Made by a program: the position numbers and the translations under genes | Shown: in pieces, positions 5,985-8,171 of the stretch | Layout of the letters: the number at the start of each line of letters is the position of its first letter | Numbering within the stretch: the first letter of the stretch is position 1 | Assembly (NCBI GenBank): GCA_964548855.1 | Contig: CAZJSR010000037.1 | Location: forward strand, 1 to 8,171 | DNA from: UBA3206 sp964548855 | Lineage (GTDB): Bacteria > Bacillota_I > Bacilli_A > Acholeplasmatales > Anaeroplasmataceae | Length of the DNA: 8,171 bases | Direction: 5' to 3' | The notes under the pieces: model-generated | Databases searched by the model: none | What the model saw: the letters and a program-made list of their open reading frames with translations, nothing else | Told to the model about the DNA's origin: nothing

Positions 5985-8000
5985 TTATAATTTTAAATCT
6001 TTAAATATATCTCCTATAGTTGTAACAGGTTCTTCATCTTTTTGTTGACTCATAAATTCTTCAAATTGCTTACGCTCCATATCTTCTTGATATGCTTTTA
6101 AACTTATTTCTAAAACCCATAATTTTGGTTCAACTTTCTTAATATAACCTGTAACTACATCACCAACATTAAAATAGTCTGATAATTTAGAACTATTTTT
6201 TTCAAGTCTAATATCTCTAATATCAATAAAACCATCAACACCTAATGATTCAACTTTTAATCCTTTTGATGTAACTTCAGTTACATTAGCTTCTACTTTA
6301 TCTCCAACTTGCGCAGTAACACGAGTCCAAGGATTATCAATTAATGCTTTTTTAGATAATGATACTTTATTGTTTTTAGTATCAATCTTAATGATTGCGA
6401 CCTCTAATTCATCACCAATTTTTACATTATTCATTAAATTGTCATTTGGATTCCAACTAAATTCTGATTGATGTAATAATCCATTAACATTTTCACAAAT
6501 ATCACAAATAATTCCAAATGGTAATTTTTGTGCTACTTTAACAGTTATTTTATCTGATACTTTGTTATTTTCTGCAAATAATTCAATAGGTGATTTTACA
6601 AGTGCCTTGATTGATAAGTCAATACGTCCACCTTCAAGGCTTAAAATTTGTGCATTAACTTTATCATTTAATTTAAATACATCATTAGGATTTGAAACAA
6701 AAACATGAGAAATCTCTTTTAATCTAACTAGTCCTCTTAATTTACCAAATTCTACAAATACACCATATGATTCTATTTTTGATATTTTACCAGATACTGT
6801 ATCTCCTACTTTTAAATTTGAAAATTCCTTAGCTTTAGCTTCTTCTTCTTGTGCTTTCTTATAAGCTCTTTCTGAAACTAACCCTGAAGATTTAGCCTCA
6901 TCTACACGTAATACTAATACTTTAATTTTATCTCCGATTTTTGCATTAGATACTAAGTCTCCTTCTGGTAAAAAGAAATCAACATTTTGATAATTAGTCA
7001 TATACCCTTTGTTTACTTTTTTTCTAATAGAAACTGTAATTGGTTTTAAAACATTCTTTAGGCCAAATTCATTAAATGCTTCTTTTTTAGCATCACCTAG
7101 ACGACTTAACAGAATTTGTTCTTCTCCAATTTTTGTAATTTGACAATCAATTACATCTCCAACTTTAACAAGTCCATTAAAAGATGTAATATTTTTATCT
7201 AATGTATAATATTCAAGATACATTGTACCTTCTGTCCATGTCTTAATATCTAAACTAATAGATCTTTCTGAAACTGAAATAACTGTTCCAGTAACCTTAT
7301 CTCCTACTTTGTAAAACTTTGTTTCAAATTCGTTCATTTCCATTTCATTCATCCTCTTTACAATTATATTTTTAATAGTTTGTGTAACTTCTAAAATTGT
7401 CATTTTAGTTGTATCAACTAATATCGCATCATCTGCTTTAACAAGTGGTGCAATTTCCCTTGTAGAATCTTTATAATCTCTTTCTTTTATAGACTCTAAA
7501 ATCGAATTAAAGTCAACACTCTCTCCCTTAGCCTCAAGCTCTAACAATCTTCTTTTGGCTCTTTGTTCAGCTGAAGCTGTAAGAAATATCTTAACATGTG
7601 CATTTGGTAAAACAACGCTTCCAATATCTCTTCCATCCATTAAAACTAATCCATTTTTAGCTGATTCTCTTTGAAATTCTAACATCTTTTGTCTTACAAT
7701 TTTAAATTTAGAAACTGTTGAAACATTTGCTGAAATTAAAGGCTTTCTAATCTCATCTGAAACATCAACATTATTAAGAAATGTTTTCTTTCCGATATAT
7801 TTAATATCGATATCATTTACAAATTGATAGTCTTCTTCATTTTCTAAATTGATTTTTCTATTTAATGCTTCTAAACAAACAGCACGATACATTGCACCCG
7901 TATCTAGATGTGTAAATCCTAATTGTTCTGAAACAATATTACTAATAGATGATTTTCCACTTCCAGCGGGTCCATCAATCGCAACTTGAAAGTTTTTCAT
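5985..8000 (-). CDS. cmk-rpsA: Fusion protein: cytidylate kinase (Cmk) + ribosomal protein S1-like (five S1 repeats)
   Basis: 671 residues, far longer than Cmk (~220). Residues 1-217 are a complete cytidylate kinase, phosphorylating CMP/dCMP with ATP: P-loop DGPAGSGKSS (9-18), LDTGAMYRA (32-40), DGRDIG (122-127) and the lid/substrate segment RDYKDSTREIAPLVKADDA (174-192). After a Met-rich junction (MNEMEMNEF, 217-225) come about five S1 OB-fold RNA-binding repeats: 231-300, a divergent one at ~316-378, 397-465, 480-552 and 564-636. The tail (637-671) is acidic and charged. The third repeat is the most canonical (GVFVEFGKLRGLVRL). S1 helps mRNA binding on the 30S subunit. cmk and rpsA are neighbours in many bacteria, and bifunctional Cmk/S1 proteins are annotated in some Firmicutes. 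The start ATG (7998-8000) has a weak GGTG site seven bases upstream; homology begins at residue 4, so this start fits. It is the first gene of the operon and has its own promoter. Confidence 0.95.
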   Translation of the reverse strand: MKNFQVAIDGPAGSGKSSISNIVSEQLGFTHLDTGAMYRAVCLEALNRKINLENEEDYQFVNDIDIKYIGKKTFLNNVDVSDEIRKPLISANVSTVSKFKIVRQKMLEFQRESAKNGLVLMDGRDIGSVVLPNAHVKIFLTASAEQRAKRRLLELEAKGESVDFNSILESIKERDYKDSTREIAPLVKADDAILVDTTKMTILEVTQTIKNIIVKRMNEMEMNEFETKFYKVGDKVTGTVISVSERSISLDIKTWTEGTMYLEYYTLDKNITSFNGLVKVGDVIDCQITKIGEEQILLSRLGDAKKEAFNEFGLKNVLKPITVSIRKKVNKGYMTNYQNVDFFLPEGDLVSNAKIGDKIKVLVLRVDEAKSSGLVSERAYKKAQEEEAKAKEFSNLKVGDTVSGKISKIESYGVFVEFGKLRGLVRLKEISHVFVSNPNDVFKLNDKVNAQILSLEGGRIDLSIKALVKSPIELFAENNKVSDKITVKVAQKLPFGIICDICENVNGLLHQSEFSWNPNDNLMNNVKIGDELEVAIIKIDTKNNKVSLSKKALIDNPWTRVTAQVGDKVEANVTEVTSKGLKVESLGVDGFIDIRDIRLEKNSSKLSDYFNVGDVVTGYIKKVEPKLWVLEISLKAYQEDMERKQFEEFMSQQKDEEPVTTIGDIFKDLKL
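7341..7360 (-). promoter_or_regulatory. Internal Shine-Dalgarno and in-frame ATG at the Cmk/S1 junction
   Basis: The coding strand reads TAAAGAGG (7360-7353), then nine bases, then the ATG of Met220 (7341-7343). Met217 and Met222 are also in frame. GAGG at nine bases from Met220 is a better initiation signal than the weak GGTG before residue 1. Initiation here would give a free S1-repeat protein of about 452 residues, starting just before the first S1 repeat (231). The signal could also be a fossil of the once-separate rpsA start. Confidence 0.5.
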
Positions 8001-8031
8001 AATAACACCAATCTTTCATAAAATACATTTT

Positions 8032-8060
8032 ATTATATCATAATTAGTGTTAAATTACAA
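8032..8060 (-). promoter_or_regulatory. Sigma-A promoter of the cmk-rpsA/der/gpsA operon
   Basis: On the minus strand: -35 TTGTAA (8055-8060), a 17-bp spacer, a perfect -10 TATAAT (8032-8037) preceded by TGA (extended -10). Start is expected near 8025, giving a leader of about 25 nt. It lies just beyond the rRNA operon terminator. Confidence 0.85.
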
Positions 8061-8078
8061 ACTTAAGACGCAATATAT

Positions 8079-8100
8079 AAAAAAAAAGACCAAAGGTCTT
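8079..8100 (-). terminator. Intrinsic terminator of the upstream rRNA operon
   Basis: On the minus strand AAGACC-TTT-GGTCTT (8100-8086) is followed by a run of T's, nine in all (8087-8079). The stem is six pairs with a three-base loop. It stands about 24 bp after the 5S rRNA 3' end. Confidence 0.9.
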
Positions 8101-8123
8101 AATTATTATATATTTAGAAAGAA

Positions 8124-8171
8124 AGCCTGGCAACGTCCTACTCTTGCACATTGTACTACCATCGGCGTTAA
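8124..8171 (-). rRNA. rrf: 5S ribosomal RNA, 3' end (5' part outside window)
   Basis: Minus-strand reading gives the conserved 3' half of 5S rRNA: ACGCCGATGGTAGT, then AAGAGTAGGACG, and the terminal GCCAGGC that would pair with the (unseen) 5' end. About 48 nt are present; the exact 3' end within 8122-8125 is uncertain. An intrinsic terminator follows, so this is the tail of an rrn operon on the same strand as the protein genes. Confidence 0.93.

Noticed and set aside
1..8171. Mycoplasma-type code with TGA as tryptophan
   Set aside because: Every tryptophan I could read is TGG and no gene contains in-frame TGA, so there is no evidence for it; the observed stops are only TAA and TAG, so it is not excluded either.

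Overview
The window is AT-rich (roughly 70% by eye) and every recognisable gene lies on the minus strand. The gene set (a cytidylate kinase/ribosomal protein S1 fusion, der, gpsA and a SpoVIF-like small protein), the strong Shine-Dalgarno sites and the base composition point to a low-GC Firmicutes/Mollicutes-type bacterium, for example an uncultured Bacilli or Acholeplasma-like gut lineage. The exact taxon is inference. All visible tryptophans use TGG, and the four genes whose ends are visible stop at TAA or TAG, so nothing requires a reassigned code.

Reading in the direction of transcription (high to low coordinates), the window opens with the last ~48 nt of a 5S rRNA, the end of an rRNA operon, followed by a strong intrinsic terminator (8079-8100). 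A new sigma-A promoter with an extended -10 (8032-8060) then drives a tight four-gene housekeeping operon: cmk-rpsA fusion (5985-8000), der (4658-5962), gpsA (3653-4648) and a small SpoVIF-family gene (3368-3604). The operon ends at a long bidirectional terminator (3328-3369). It combines nucleotide metabolism and translation (Cmk, S1), ribosome assembly (Der) and phospholipid precursor synthesis (GpsA). Two internal control points stand out. One is a Shine-Dalgarno plus start codon at the Cmk/S1 junction that could yield free S1. The other is a 12-bp hairpin that hides the Shine-Dalgarno of the SpoVIF-like gene just after the gpsA stop.

Beyond the terminator is about 500 bp without a gene (2828-3327), then a large exported surface protein whose 942 N-terminal residues are visible (1-2827; its C-terminus is off the window). 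It has a signal sequence, an acidic Asn/Ser-rich linker, a long beta-solenoid-like region with scattered cysteines, and a 251-residue Ig-like repeat cassette whose second copy begins at the window edge.

The most interesting element is in the gap upstream of that surface gene. A perfect 23-bp inverted repeat (2978-3000 and 3134-3156) flanks a 133-bp segment containing a good sigma-A promoter (3075-3103), which currently points AWAY from the surface gene. This is the architecture of an invertible, phase-variable promoter (inverton), drawn here in the OFF orientation. In that state its transcript would run into the bidirectional terminator at 3328-3369. Inversion would aim the promoter at the surface-protein start. 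No recombinase gene is present in the window, so it would have to act in trans or lie outside.
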